This document shows positions 25,060-32,871 of a stretch of 64,000 nt of DNA, one piece after another. The DNA lies in the NCBI RefSeq assembly GCF_003070885.1, contig NZ_CP028913.1:806001-870000 (forward strand), read 5' to 3'. The notes under the pieces were generated by a model. It ran no database searches. It saw only the letters and a list, made by a program, of their open reading frames with translations, and had not been told where the DNA came from. The position numbers and the translations under genes were made by a program. The number at the start of each line of letters is the position of its first letter. Positions within the stretch are counted from its first letter, which is position 1. Origin of the DNA: Agromyces badenianii. GTDB taxonomy: Bacteria; Actinomycetota; Actinomycetes; Actinomycetales; Microbacteriaceae.

Positions 25060-26580
25060 TCAGTGGGCGACGGGTGCGCCCTCCATCATGTCGGCGGGCT
25101 TGCGCACGAAGAACGCGCCGACGATCGCCGCGAGCGAGAGGATCGCGCCGACCAGGAACGCCGCCCTGATGCCCGACGCGGCTGCGACCTCGGCCGTCGC
25201 CCCGGTCGACGCGCTCGTCAGGGACTGCGCCGCCATGATCGTCACGAAGAGCGCCGTTCCGGCGGCGCCGGCGACCTGCTGCACCGTGCCCACGATCGCC
25301 GAGCCGTGGGAGTAGAGCCTCGGCTCGACGGAGCCGAGGGCCGAGGTGAAGAGCGGCGTGAACATGAAGGCGAGACCCGCCGAGAGGGCGATGTGCGCGA
25401 TCAGCAGGAGCCACGGCGACGTCTGGTCGGTCACGAGGGTGAGCGACCAGAGCACCGCGCTCACGACGATCGAGCCGGGCACGAGCAACGGCGTCGGCCC
25501 GAGCCGGTCGAAGAGCCGGCCGACCGTCGGCCCGAGGAGGCCCATGATGAGTCCGCCGGGCAGCAGCAGGAGGCCGGTCGTGATCGGCTCGAGGTGCAGC
25601 ACGTTCTGCAGGTAGATCGGCAGCAGGATGATCGTGCCGAAGAGCGCCGCCATCATGATCGCCATCAGGCCGATCGAGACCGCGAAGTTGCCCGAGCGGA
25701 AGGTGCGCAGGTCGAGCAGGGCCCGATCGTCGGGCTGCAGGGCGATCTGCCGCCAGATGAATGCGGCGATGCCGAGCGCGCCCACGGTGAGTGCGATCCA
25801 CATCGGCGCTGCGCCGAGCACGCTGCCGCCGGTCTCGCTGCCGATGAGGCTGAGCCCGTAGACCACGCCGCCGAACCCGAACGCCGAGAGCACCACCGAG
25901 AAGACGTCGATGGGGATCGCGCGCGGCTCGCTGACGTTCTCGACCCGGCGGATGCCGATGACGAGCATCACGAGCGCGATCGGCAGCACGAGCCAGAACA
26001 TGAACCGCCACGACAGGGAGTTCAGGATGAGGCCCGAGATGGTCGGCCCGATCGCGGGCGCGACCGACATGACGATGGAGACGCGGCCCATGAGGCGGCC
26101 GCGATCGCTCGGTGCCACGAGCGTCATGAGGGTGGTCATGAGCAGCGGCATCATGATGGCCGTGCCGCTCGCCTGCACGACGCGAGCGAGCAGGAGCACC
26201 TCGAAGCCCGGCGAAAGGGCGGCGATGAGCGTGCCCGCCGAGAAGAGGCTCATGGCGGCGATGAAGATCGGCCGCGTCGCGAAGCGCTGAAGCAGGTAGC
26301 CGGTGATCGGAATCACGACGGCCATCGTGAGCATGAAGGCGGTCGTGAGCCACTGGGCGTCGGAGATGGAGATGTCGAGGTCGTCGACGAGGTGCGGGAT
26401 CGCGACGCCCATGATCGTCTCGTTGAGGATGACGACGAAGGAGGCGGCGAGCAGGAGCCAGATCACCCGGTTGTTGCGGGCACCGTGCAGCGCCTCGACA
26501 TCGGAGTGTTCATGCATCGTGGCGTCGCCTGCGGAGGCGACGCCGGGGTCTTGGAGTTCGGGAACGGCGCGTTCGGTCAA
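25060..26580 (-). CDS. DHA2-family MFS multidrug exporter
   Basis: 506 aa, 14 predicted membrane helices. Motif D1-like LNETIMGVAIPHL lies in helix 1, and motif C-like VMSVAPAIGPTISGLIL in helix 5 marks a drug/H+ antiporter. RDRGRLMGR-type loops are present (SDRGRLMGR, RLFDRLGP). It exports drugs or other hydrophobic compounds. The TTG at 26580 is chosen because GC-rich third positions begin there. An alternative ATG at 26517 would place a perfect 10-bp hairpin (26521-26544) in the leader. Repeats and a palindrome just upstream suggest a dedicated repressor, but no TetR or MarR gene is adjacent. Confidence 0.85.
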   Translation of the reverse strand: MTERAVPELQDPGVASAGDATMHEHSDVEALHGARNNRVIWLLLAASFVVILNETIMGVAIPHLVDDLDISISDAQWLTTAFMLTMAVVIPITGYLLQRFATRPIFIAAMSLFSAGTLIAALSPGFEVLLLARVVQASGTAIMMPLLMTTLMTLVAPSDRGRLMGRVSIVMSVAPAIGPTISGLILNSLSWRFMFWLVLPIALVMLVIGIRRVENVSEPRAIPIDVFSVVLSAFGFGGVVYGLSLIGSETGGSVLGAAPMWIALTVGALGIAAFIWRQIALQPDDRALLDLRTFRSGNFAVSIGLMAIMMAALFGTIILLPIYLQNVLHLEPITTGLLLLPGGLIMGLLGPTVGRLFDRLGPTPLLVPGSIVVSAVLWSLTLVTDQTSPWLLLIAHIALSAGLAFMFTPLFTSALGSVEPRLYSHGSAIVGTVQQVAGAAGTALFVTIMAAQSLTSASTGATAEVAAASGIRAAFLVGAILSLAAIVGAFFVRKPADMMEGAPVAH

Positions 26581-26637
26581 GGAAAATGCGTCCAATCGAT
26601 GACGGCGCAAAGCTGCGCCGGGGAATTGCGTCGAATA
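26581..26637. promoter_or_regulatory. Direct repeats flanking a palindrome upstream of the DHA2 exporter
   Basis: GGAAAATGCGTCCAAT (26581-26596) and GGGAATTGCGTCGAAT (26622-26637) match at 13 of 16 positions. Between them lies CGGCGCA-AAGC-TGCGCCG (26603-26620), 7-bp perfect arms. The cluster abuts the chosen start codon. It resembles an operator array for a drug-responsive repressor. Confidence 0.45.
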
Positions 26638-26756
26638 CGTGGATCAACCCGCGTCGGAAGACACACTATTCCCCGATTCCGACATCGATCGGAACGCATG
26701 GAACCGCGCCCGTCGAGGGGCGGTTCAGTTGGGAAACTCGGTCGTCGCGGGGCGGT

Positions 26757-26897
26757 CTACGGAGCCGGGGCCGGGCCGTCGGTCGGAGTCGCCTCGGGCA
26801 GCCAACCTTTCAGGAGCTGCTCTTCGGGAGAGAGCTCGTCTTCGACGCGGCGGTCGGACTCGTCGTCGGCCGGGGTCGGAGGTGTCGAATTGCTCAT
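26757..26897 (-). CDS. Small acidic protein at the end of the NAD operon
   Basis: 46 aa, MSNSTPPTPADDESDRRVEDEL, then SPEEQLLKGWLPEATPTDG. Its ATG overlaps the TGA of the cysteine desulfurase gene (ATGA), so it is translated by coupling. Intrinsically disordered by composition, with one short amphipathic stretch (EEQLLKGWLP). I recognise no family. Conserved position in relatives would be needed to assign a role. Confidence 0.55.
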   Translation of the reverse strand: MSNSTPPTPADDESDRRVEDELSPEEQLLKGWLPEATPTDGPAPAP

Positions 26898-28039
26898 GTT
26901 TCCACGATAGCGCGTACGGCCGACACCGCACGAGCGATGGATGCCGCGGCATCCGCCACCTCGCGTTCCGTCGTCGTGGCGCCGAGCGTGAACCGCACGG
27001 CCGTCTGAGCGAGCTCGGCCGGCACGCCGATCGCCGTGAGCACGTGCGAGGGCTCGTCGCTGCCGGCCGCGCACGCGGAACCGCTCGAGCAGATGATGCC
27101 ATCGGCCTCGAGTTCGAGCAGCACCGCCTCGCCGCTCGTGCCCGGGAAGACGAAGGAGACCGTGCCGGGCAGCCGGTGCTCGGCATCGCCGGTCGATCGT
27201 GCGCCGGGAACCGTCGCGCCGACCCGCGCCGCGAGCTCGGCACCGAGCGCGCCGACGCGGGCCGCGGCATCCGCTCGCTCGGCCTCGGCGAGGCGCAGCG
27301 CCGTGGCGAACGCGACCGCCCCCGCGACGTTCTCGGTGCCCGATCGGCGACCCCGCTCCTGCCCGCCGCCGTGCAGCACCGGCTCGATGGGCAACCGGCC
27401 GCGCACGATGAGCGCGCCGGTGCCCTTCGGCGCCCCGACCTTGTGGCCCGCGAGGGAGAGGGCGTCGACGCCGAGACCGGCGAGCGAGAGCGGCAGCCAG
27501 CCGGCCGCCTGCACGGCATCGCTGTGCATCAGGGCGCCGGCGGCGTGCGCCACCTCGGCGAGACGGGCGATCGGCTGCACCGTGCCGATCTCGTTGTTCG
27601 CGAGCTGCACCGACACGAGTGCGGTGTCCGGCCGGATGACGCGGGCGAGCGCCGAGGGCTCGACGACGCCGCCCGCATCGACGGCGACCTCCGACACCTC
27701 GAAGCCGTGCACACGGGCGAGGTACGCCGCCGACTCCAGCACCGCCTCGTGCTCGATCGGCGAGACCACGAGGTGCCGGCCGCGCGGGTTCGCGAGGGCG
27801 AGTCCCTTCACCGCGAGGTTGTCGGCCTCGGTGCCGCCGCTCGTGAAGACGACGTCGCCGGGTCGGCAGCCGACGACCGCCGCGACCGTCGCCCGTGCGT
27901 CCGCGAGTGCGCGGGCCGCCTCGTCGCCGAGCGAGTGGCGGCTCGACGGATTGCCGAACGCCCCCGAGAGGAACGGCCACATGGCCTCGAGCGCCTCCCG
28001 GCGCACGGGAGTCGTCGCAGCGTGGTCGAGGAAGATCAC
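26894..28039 (-). CDS. Cysteine desulfurase of the NAD operon
   Basis: 381 aa, class V aminotransferase fold. FLDHAATTPVR, FTSGGTEADNLAVKG, SPIEHEAVLES, HSDAVQAAGWLP, SLAGHKVGAPKGTGAL (PLP lysine), GGGQERGRRSGTENV and the active-site loop CSSGSACAAGS are all present. Placed in an operon with nadA, it probably supplies sulfur for the [4Fe-4S] cluster of quinolinate synthase, as NifS-like proteins do in other NAD operons. The GTG start at 28039 overlaps the nadC stop by four bases (GTGA). Its own stop overlaps the next small ORF. Confidence 0.93.
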   Translation of the reverse strand: MIFLDHAATTPVRREALEAMWPFLSGAFGNPSSRHSLGDEAARALADARATVAAVVGCRPGDVVFTSGGTEADNLAVKGLALANPRGRHLVVSPIEHEAVLESAAYLARVHGFEVSEVAVDAGGVVEPSALARVIRPDTALVSVQLANNEIGTVQPIARLAEVAHAAGALMHSDAVQAAGWLPLSLAGLGVDALSLAGHKVGAPKGTGALIVRGRLPIEPVLHGGGQERGRRSGTENVAGAVAFATALRLAEAERADAAARVGALGAELAARVGATVPGARSTGDAEHRLPGTVSFVFPGTSGEAVLLELEADGIICSSGSACAAGSDEPSHVLTAIGVPAELAQTAVRFTLGATTTEREVADAAASIARAVSAVRAIVET

Positions 28040-28890
28040 GTCTCGATCACCACATCGAGCCCGAGATCGAGCGAGCGCACCGAATGAGTGAGGGCGCCGA
28101 CCGAGATGACGTCGACGCCCGTGGCCGCGATCTCGCGCACGGTCTCGAGGCGCACCCCGCCCGACGCCTCCACGACCGCGCGACCGGCGATGAGCGCGAC
28201 GCCCGCCCGAAGCTCGTCGGGCGTGAAGTTGTCGAGCATGACCGTGTCGGCGCCGGCGGCCAGCACGGCCTCGACCTGATCGAGCCGGTCGACCTCGACC
28301 TCGAGGTGGGCGGTGTGCGGCATCCGCTCGCGGGCGGCCCGCAGCGCGGTCGCGAGATCGTGCCCGCCCGCCGTGAGCACGGCGAGGTGGTTGTCCTTCG
28401 CCATGACCGCGTCGGAGAGCGAGCGGCGGTGGTTGCGCCCGCCGCCGTCGCGCACCGCCTGCCGTTCGAGGCTGCGAAGCCCGGGCGTGGTCTTGCGGGT
28501 GTCGACGATGCGCGCACGGGTTCCGCTCGTCTCGGCCACGTAGCGCGCCGTCAGTGCCGCGATGCCCGACATGCGCTGCACGAGGTTCAGGCCGACTCGC
28601 TCGGCGCGCAGGATGCCGCGGGCCAGGCCGCTGACCCGAGCGAGCACCGCACCCGCCTCGAACGAGTCGCCGTCGTCGGCGAAGGTCTCGACGGTCACTC
28701 CCGGGTCGACGAGCCGGAAGGCCGCCGCGAACACCCGGATGCCGCTGAGCACGCCCGGCTCGCGGGCCACGAGCTCGGCCGCAGCGGCGGCATCGACCGG
28801 GATGAGCGTCTCGGAGGTGAGGTCGCCCCACGGCGCGTCCTCGTCGAGCGCGGCGCCGACGATGCGGTCGATCTCGCGAGCGTCGGTCAT
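28036..28890 (-). CDS. nadC: Nicotinate-nucleotide pyrophosphorylase (quinolinate phosphoribosyltransferase)
   Basis: 284 aa. Converts quinolinate plus PRPP to nicotinate mononucleotide and CO2, the third step of de novo NAD synthesis. Motifs: EDAPWGDLTSE, NLVQRMSGIAALTARYV, DTRKTTPGLRSLERQAVRDGGGRNHR, AKDNHL, LEVEVDRLDQ, VMLDNFTPDEL, EASGGV and ISVGALTHS. The ATG at 28890 shares its A with the stop of the preceding micro-ORF (TGATG), with GGAGAGG 10 nt upstream. Confidence 0.96.
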   Translation of the reverse strand: MTDAREIDRIVGAALDEDAPWGDLTSETLIPVDAAAAAELVAREPGVLSGIRVFAAAFRLVDPGVTVETFADDGDSFEAGAVLARVSGLARGILRAERVGLNLVQRMSGIAALTARYVAETSGTRARIVDTRKTTPGLRSLERQAVRDGGGRNHRRSLSDAVMAKDNHLAVLTAGGHDLATALRAARERMPHTAHLEVEVDRLDQVEAVLAAGADTVMLDNFTPDELRAGVALIAGRAVVEASGGVRLETVREIAATGVDVISVGALTHSVRSLDLGLDVVIET

Positions 28891-28952
28891 CAGTCGGCCT
28901 CTCCTAGGCGGCGGAACGGGTCGATACGGTTCCCGGCGATGCAGTCGGTCAT
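28890..28952 (-). CDS. Micro-ORF 2 between nadB and nadC (20 aa)
   Basis: MTDCIAGNRID followed by PFRRLGEAD and TGA. Its ATG overlaps the stop of micro-ORF 1 and its stop overlaps the nadC start, both as TGATG. It is a tandem copy, at exactly 62 bp, of micro-ORF 1 (14 of 20 residues identical). It could be a real small peptide or a device that carries ribosomes from nadB to nadC. Confidence 0.45.
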   Translation of the reverse strand: MTDCIAGNRIDPFRRLGEAD

Positions 28953-29014
28953 CAGTCGGCCTTTCCAGAGAGTCGGAACCGGTCGATGCGGTTCCCGGCG
29001 GTGCAGTCGTTCAT
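28952..29014 (-). CDS. Micro-ORF 1 between nadB and nadC (20 aa)
   Basis: MNDCTAGNRID followed by RFRLSGKAD and TGA. The ATG at 29014 overlaps the nadB stop as TGATG, and GAAAGGC upstream may act as ribosome site. About 52 of 62 bases match micro-ORF 2. The frame is kept in both copies despite about ten substitutions, which hints at translation. Confidence 0.45.
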   Translation of the reverse strand: MNDCTAGNRIDRFRLSGKAD

Positions 29015-30525
29015 CAGGCGGCCTTTCGGTCGAGCGTCGTCGTCATGGCCGGAATCGACTGCGACTCGGGGGCATCGGTGCGGAAGTGCGCGCCGCAACT
29101 GGCCTGGCGTGCGAGTGCGGCGGCGACGGTGAGCCGGGCGAGATCGAGCAGGTTGCGGTCCTCCGCAGAGTGCCGGTTGCGGTGATCGGCGGCGCGCCAG
29201 GCATCGAGCCGAGCGGATGCCGCGAGGAGCCCGTCTTCGTCGCGCTCGAGTCCGACGTGGCGCCACATCAGGTCTTGCAGCTCGGCGCGGTCGACGACGT
29301 CGCCGGCCGCATCCGCGGACGGCCGCGTCGGATCTGCGTGCCCGAGCACCGCCGCCGGGCGGTCGGAGCCGATCGCCCGCACCGCCCGCTCGGCGAACAC
29401 CGCGGCCTCGAGCAACGAGTTCGAGGCGAGGCGGTTGGCTCCGTGCACGCCCGTGCGTGCCACCTCTCCGACGGCGAAGAGGCCGGGCAGGCTCGTGCGG
29501 CCGTCGAGATCGACGTCGACGCCGCCCATGGCGTAGTGCGCGGCGGGCGTCACCGGCACCGGCTCGTGCGCCCAGTCGAACCCCGCAGCACGCACGACGG
29601 CGTCGAGCCCGGGGAAGCGCCGAGCGAGCCGGTCGCCGCCGAGCGCCGACGCGTCGAGGCGTACCGGAGCACCGCCCTGCTCGAGCGAACGGCGCCAGAC
29701 GGCCCGCGCCACGACGTCACGCGGGGCCAGCTCGCCGCGCGGATCGATGTCGAGCATGAATCGGCGCCCGCGTAGGTCGCGGAGCACCGCGCCCTCGCCG
29801 CGCACCGCCTCGGAGATGAGCGGAGTGCCGGGCGCGTCGAGCGCGGTGGGGTGGAACTGGGTGAACTCGAGGTCGGCGACGTGTGCTCCGGCACGCCACG
29901 CGGCGGCCACCCCGTCGCCGGTCGCCACCGCCGGATTCGTCGTATGCCGGTAGAGGCATCCGCTGCCGCCCGTAGCGAGCACGACCGCGTCGGCTCGGCG
30001 CTCGATCAGCGCTCCGGATGCCCCGAGCAGCCGTGCGCCGACGGCGCGCCCGCCCTCGACGACGAGGTCGAGCAGCATCGTCCGCTCGTCGATGCGCACG
30101 CTGCGCCGGCGCACCGTGCCGACCAGCGCGCGCTCGATCGCCGCACCGGTGGCGTCGCCGCCCGCGTGCAGGATGCGTGCGCGGGAGTGCGCAGCCTCGA
30201 GTCCGCGCTCGAGGCCCGACTCGTCGCGATCGAAGGCGACGCCGAATCGGATCAGGTCGCGAACCCGGGCGGGGCCCTCGTCGACCAGCACCCGCACTGC
30301 GGCGGGGTCGGCAAGGCCCGCGCCCGCCTCGATCGTGTCGGCGAAGTGACGCTCCGCCGAGTCGTCGGGGAAGAGCGCCGCGGCGATGCCGCCCTGCGCG
30401 TAGCGGGTATTGCCCTCGGTGAGCTCGGCCTTGGTGACGAGCTCGACGGAGTGCCCGGCGTCGGCGGCCTTGACCGCGGACCAGAGGCCCGCGATGCCGC
30501 CGCCGATCACGAGCACGTGCGCCAT
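29014..30525 (-). CDS. nadB: L-aspartate oxidase
   Basis: 503 aa flavoprotein that oxidises L-aspartate to iminoaspartate for NadA. FAD-binding VLVIGGGIAGLWSAVKAADAG lies at the N terminus. Then NTRYAQGGIAAA, HSRARILHAGGDATG, ATGGSGCLYRHTTNP, EFTQFHPTAL, LISEAVRGEGAVL, and HYAMGGVDVDLDGRTSLPGLFAVGEVARTGVHGANRLASNSLLE, the full succinate dehydrogenase/fumarate reductase-type signature, with a shorter C-terminal helical domain. The ATG at 30525 lies 1 nt after the nadA stop (TGACATG). The stop overlaps the first micro-ORF. Confidence 0.96.
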   Translation of the reverse strand: MAHVLVIGGGIAGLWSAVKAADAGHSVELVTKAELTEGNTRYAQGGIAAALFPDDSAERHFADTIEAGAGLADPAAVRVLVDEGPARVRDLIRFGVAFDRDESGLERGLEAAHSRARILHAGGDATGAAIERALVGTVRRRSVRIDERTMLLDLVVEGGRAVGARLLGASGALIERRADAVVLATGGSGCLYRHTTNPAVATGDGVAAAWRAGAHVADLEFTQFHPTALDAPGTPLISEAVRGEGAVLRDLRGRRFMLDIDPRGELAPRDVVARAVWRRSLEQGGAPVRLDASALGGDRLARRFPGLDAVVRAAGFDWAHEPVPVTPAAHYAMGGVDVDLDGRTSLPGLFAVGEVARTGVHGANRLASNSLLEAAVFAERAVRAIGSDRPAAVLGHADPTRPSADAAGDVVDRAELQDLMWRHVGLERDEDGLLAASARLDAWRAADHRNRHSAEDRNLLDLARLTVAAALARQASCGAHFRTDAPESQSIPAMTTTLDRKAA

Positions 30526-30526
30526 G

Positions 30527-31870
30527 TCAGGCTCCTGCGGCCGCGACTGCGGGAGCCACGACGGGCGGCTTCGCCGCAAGCATTCGCTCGAGTGCCACGC
30601 GGGCCGGCTCGGCGACGTCGTCGGCCACCGTGATGCGGTTGACGACGCGCCCCGCGACGAGCTCTTCGAGCACCCAGGCGAGGTAGCCCGGGTGGATGCG
30701 GTACATCGTCGAGCACGGGCAGACGACCGGGTCGAGGCAGAAGATCGTGTGCTGCGGGTACTCCGCGGCGAGACGCTGCACGAGGTTGATCTCGGTGCCG
30801 ATCGCGAAGGTCGAGCCGGCGGGGGCCGCCTGGATCGCCTTCACGATGAAATCGGTCGAGCCCGCGGCATCCGCTGCGTCGACGACGGGCATCGGGCACT
30901 CGGGGTGCACGATGACCTGCACGCCCGGGTGCGACTCCCGGGCGGCGGCGATCTGCTCGACCGTGAACCGCTTGTGCACTGAGCAGAATCCGTGCCAGAG
31001 GATGACCCGGGCGTCGTCGAGCCCGGCAGCGGAGTTGCCGCCGAGTGCCTTGCGCGGGTTCCACATCGGCATCTGCTCGAGGGGTACGCCCATGGCCTTC
31101 GCGGTGTTGCGGCCGAGGTGCTGGTCGGGGAAGAACAGCACGCGCCGCCCGCGCTCGAACGCCCACTCGAGCACCGTCTTCGCGTTCGACGAGGTGCAGA
31201 CGATGCCGCCGTGCCGGCCGACGAAGCCCTTGAGCGCGGCGCTCGAGTTCATGTAGGTGACCGGAATGACGGGCACTCGTCCGTCGGCGTCGACGGCGTC
31301 GAGGTCGCCGTAGACCTCTTCGAGCTGCTCCCAGCACTCCTCGACGCTCGATTCGTCGGCCATGTCGGCCATCGAGCAGCCGGCGGCGAGGTTCGGCAGG
31401 ATGACCGCCTGCTCGGGCGTCGAGAGCAGGTCGGCGGTCTCGGCCATGAAGTGCACGCCGCAGAAGACGATGGCCGCGGCATCCGGGCGGGTGAGCGCGG
31501 CGTTCGCGAGCTGGAACGAGTCGCCGACGAAATCGGCGTGCTCGATGACCTCGTCGCGCTGGTAGAAGTGGCCGAGCACCACGACGCGATCGCCGAGCGC
31601 GGCCTTCGCCGCGCGGATGCGCGCGTGCAGCTCGTCATTCGGCGCGGTGCGGTACGACTCGGGCAGCGCGCCCTGGCGCGGCGACCCGGTCGGGATCACG
31701 TCGCCCATCGAGGAGCCGGGACCGTAGCCGGCCGGACCGTCGTCGAACTGCCACGGTCCGTTCGCGAGCTCGGGTGCACAGGTCTCGCCCGCCGTCGCGC
31801 CCGTCGTGATGAGCCGGATGGCGCGATCGACGGATGCCGCGGCGCGGGTGCCGTCGATGGAGATGGTCAT
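30527..31870 (-). CDS. nadA: Quinolinate synthase
   Basis: 447 aa. Condenses iminoaspartate and DHAP to quinolinate with a [4Fe-4S] cluster. Cluster cysteines are visible in FCGVHFMAETADLL, GIVCTSSNAKTVLEWA and CLDPVVCPCSTMYRIHPGYL. LGHFYQRDEVIEHADFVGDS and HPECPMPVVDAADAAGST are also typical. A ~70-residue N-terminal extension without recognised motifs precedes the core. The ATG at 31870 overlaps the NrtR stop (ATGA), which couples synthesis to the regulator. Confidence 0.95.
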   Translation of the reverse strand: MTISIDGTRAAASVDRAIRLITTGATAGETCAPELANGPWQFDDGPAGYGPGSSMGDVIPTGSPRQGALPESYRTAPNDELHARIRAAKAALGDRVVVLGHFYQRDEVIEHADFVGDSFQLANAALTRPDAAAIVFCGVHFMAETADLLSTPEQAVILPNLAAGCSMADMADESSVEECWEQLEEVYGDLDAVDADGRVPVIPVTYMNSSAALKGFVGRHGGIVCTSSNAKTVLEWAFERGRRVLFFPDQHLGRNTAKAMGVPLEQMPMWNPRKALGGNSAAGLDDARVILWHGFCSVHKRFTVEQIAAARESHPGVQVIVHPECPMPVVDAADAAGSTDFIVKAIQAAPAGSTFAIGTEINLVQRLAAEYPQHTIFCLDPVVCPCSTMYRIHPGYLAWVLEELVAGRVVNRITVADDVAEPARVALERMLAAKPPVVAPAVAAAGA

Positions 31871-32583
31871 GATGCGGGTCGCTCCCTCGTGAATGGTTCG
31901 CGGGCCTCGGCCGTGCGGGCGGAGGAGTCGTAGCGGTAGAGCTTGGGTGGTCGGTGCGGTGCGCCGGCCAGGCGCTCGCCGGTCTCGCGCAGCGTGCCCG
32001 ACGCGAGCAGGGTGCGACGGAAGTTCGCGGGGTCGAGCGGGCGCTGCAGCACGGCTTCGTACACCTCGCGCAGTTCGGCGAGCGTGAAGGTCTCGCCGAG
32101 GAAGGCGTGTGCGATCTCGGCGTACTCGACCTTCGTGCGCAGGCGCCACAGCGCGTAGTCGACGATGCGGTTGTGGTCGAAGGCGAGGCCCGGCAGGGTG
32201 TCGGCCGGCACCCAGCGCACGTTCGGGCCGACCGCTGCGCGGGCCGCCTCGTCGCTCTGCACGAGCGCCCAATAGACCACGGAGACGACGCGCCCGCCGG
32301 GGGAGCGGTCGACCTCGCCGAAGGTGTAGAGCTGCTCGAGGTACTTCGGCGCGAGGTCGGTGGTCAGCCGCAGGGTGCGTGCGGCAGCGGCCTCGAGTTC
32401 TTCGTTCGGCGGCAGCCATCCGCCGGGGAGCGCCCAGAGTCCGAGCTGCGGCTCGCGCGTGCGCCGCACGAGCGGGGTCCACAGCACGGGGCGGCCGGTG
32501 TGGTCGGGGCGGAGCGCGAAGATCACCGTCGACACGGCGAGGCGGGTCGACGCGTCGTTCTGCACTTCGTCGGCCTGCGGCAT
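31867..32583 (-). CDS. nrtR: NrtR-type Nudix-fold regulator of NAD synthesis
   Basis: 238 aa. Residues ~15-150 are a Nudix fold (LWALPGGWLPPNEELEAAAARTLRLTTDL). The Nudix box is degenerate: the catalytic RELxEE core reads RTLRLTT, so hydrolysis is unlikely, as in many NrtR proteins that only bind ADP-ribose-type ligands. Residues ~155-225 form the C-terminal winged helix (FTLAELREVYEAVLQRPLDPANFRRTLLASGTLRETGERL, KLYRYD). It heads the nadABC operon, so autoregulation together with NAD genes is expected. This is inferred from context and family. Confidence 0.9.
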   Translation of the reverse strand: MPQADEVQNDASTRLAVSTVIFALRPDHTGRPVLWTPLVRRTREPQLGLWALPGGWLPPNEELEAAAARTLRLTTDLAPKYLEQLYTFGEVDRSPGGRVVSVVYWALVQSDEAARAAVGPNVRWVPADTLPGLAFDHNRIVDYALWRLRTKVEYAEIAHAFLGETFTLAELREVYEAVLQRPLDPANFRRTLLASGTLRETGERLAGAPHRPPKLYRYDSSARTAEAREPFTRERPAS

Positions 32584-32621
32584 CCCTCGTCCCTCCGCTC
32601 TTCTGGTCAGTCTGACTTGAA

Positions 32622-32632
32622 CTCGATTCGAG
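32622..32632. promoter_or_regulatory. Candidate NrtR operator
   Basis: CTCGA-T-TCGAG, a perfect palindrome 39 bp before the nrtR start. It is flanked by the wider GTCAG (32607-32611) / CTGAC (32650-32654) pair. It would sit at or just after the operon's transcription start. I cannot confirm a match to the actinobacterial NrtR consensus. Confidence 0.35.
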
Positions 32633-32687
32633 CACAGCTTACAGTCATCCTGACCCGAACCCCACTCGGGATGCTCCGCCGCTCCTG

Positions 32688-32749
32688 GTGCCCGTCATCC
32701 GCTCCCCGTGTGCCCGACATCCGCTCCCGTGTGCCAGACATCCGCTCCC
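32688..32749. repeat. Three ~21-bp direct repeats
   Basis: GTGCCCGTCATCCGCTCCC, then two copies of GTGTGCC(C/A)GACATCCGCTCCC. They lie directly next to the left palindrome of the putative mobile unit. Noncoding. Confidence 0.7.
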
Positions 32750-32754
32750 GTCAT

Positions 32755-32811
32755 CGAGTCAGCAGATATGCACCGAAAGGAGCCTCGAAAGCGTGCGTGT
32801 GTGCCGACTCG
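32755..32811. repeat. Left imperfect palindrome of the candidate element
   Basis: The arms at 32755-32773 and 32793-32811 share CGAGTC-GCA-GCAC spacing when one is reversed, with an unpaired centre of 19 nt. The left arm matches the right-hand palindrome's outer arm. Confidence 0.6.
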
Positions 32812-32871
32812 ATCTCGGGCGTCTGCTGGCGCAGGTGCGAGCGAGCGGGTGTTCGCGCGAGCGGGCGCTCG

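Noticed and set aside
26521..26544. The perfect 10-bp hairpin as a terminator or attenuator of the DHA2 gene
   Set aside because: No T run, and with the chosen start it is within the first codons. It may only reflect coding repeats (GVASAGDA).
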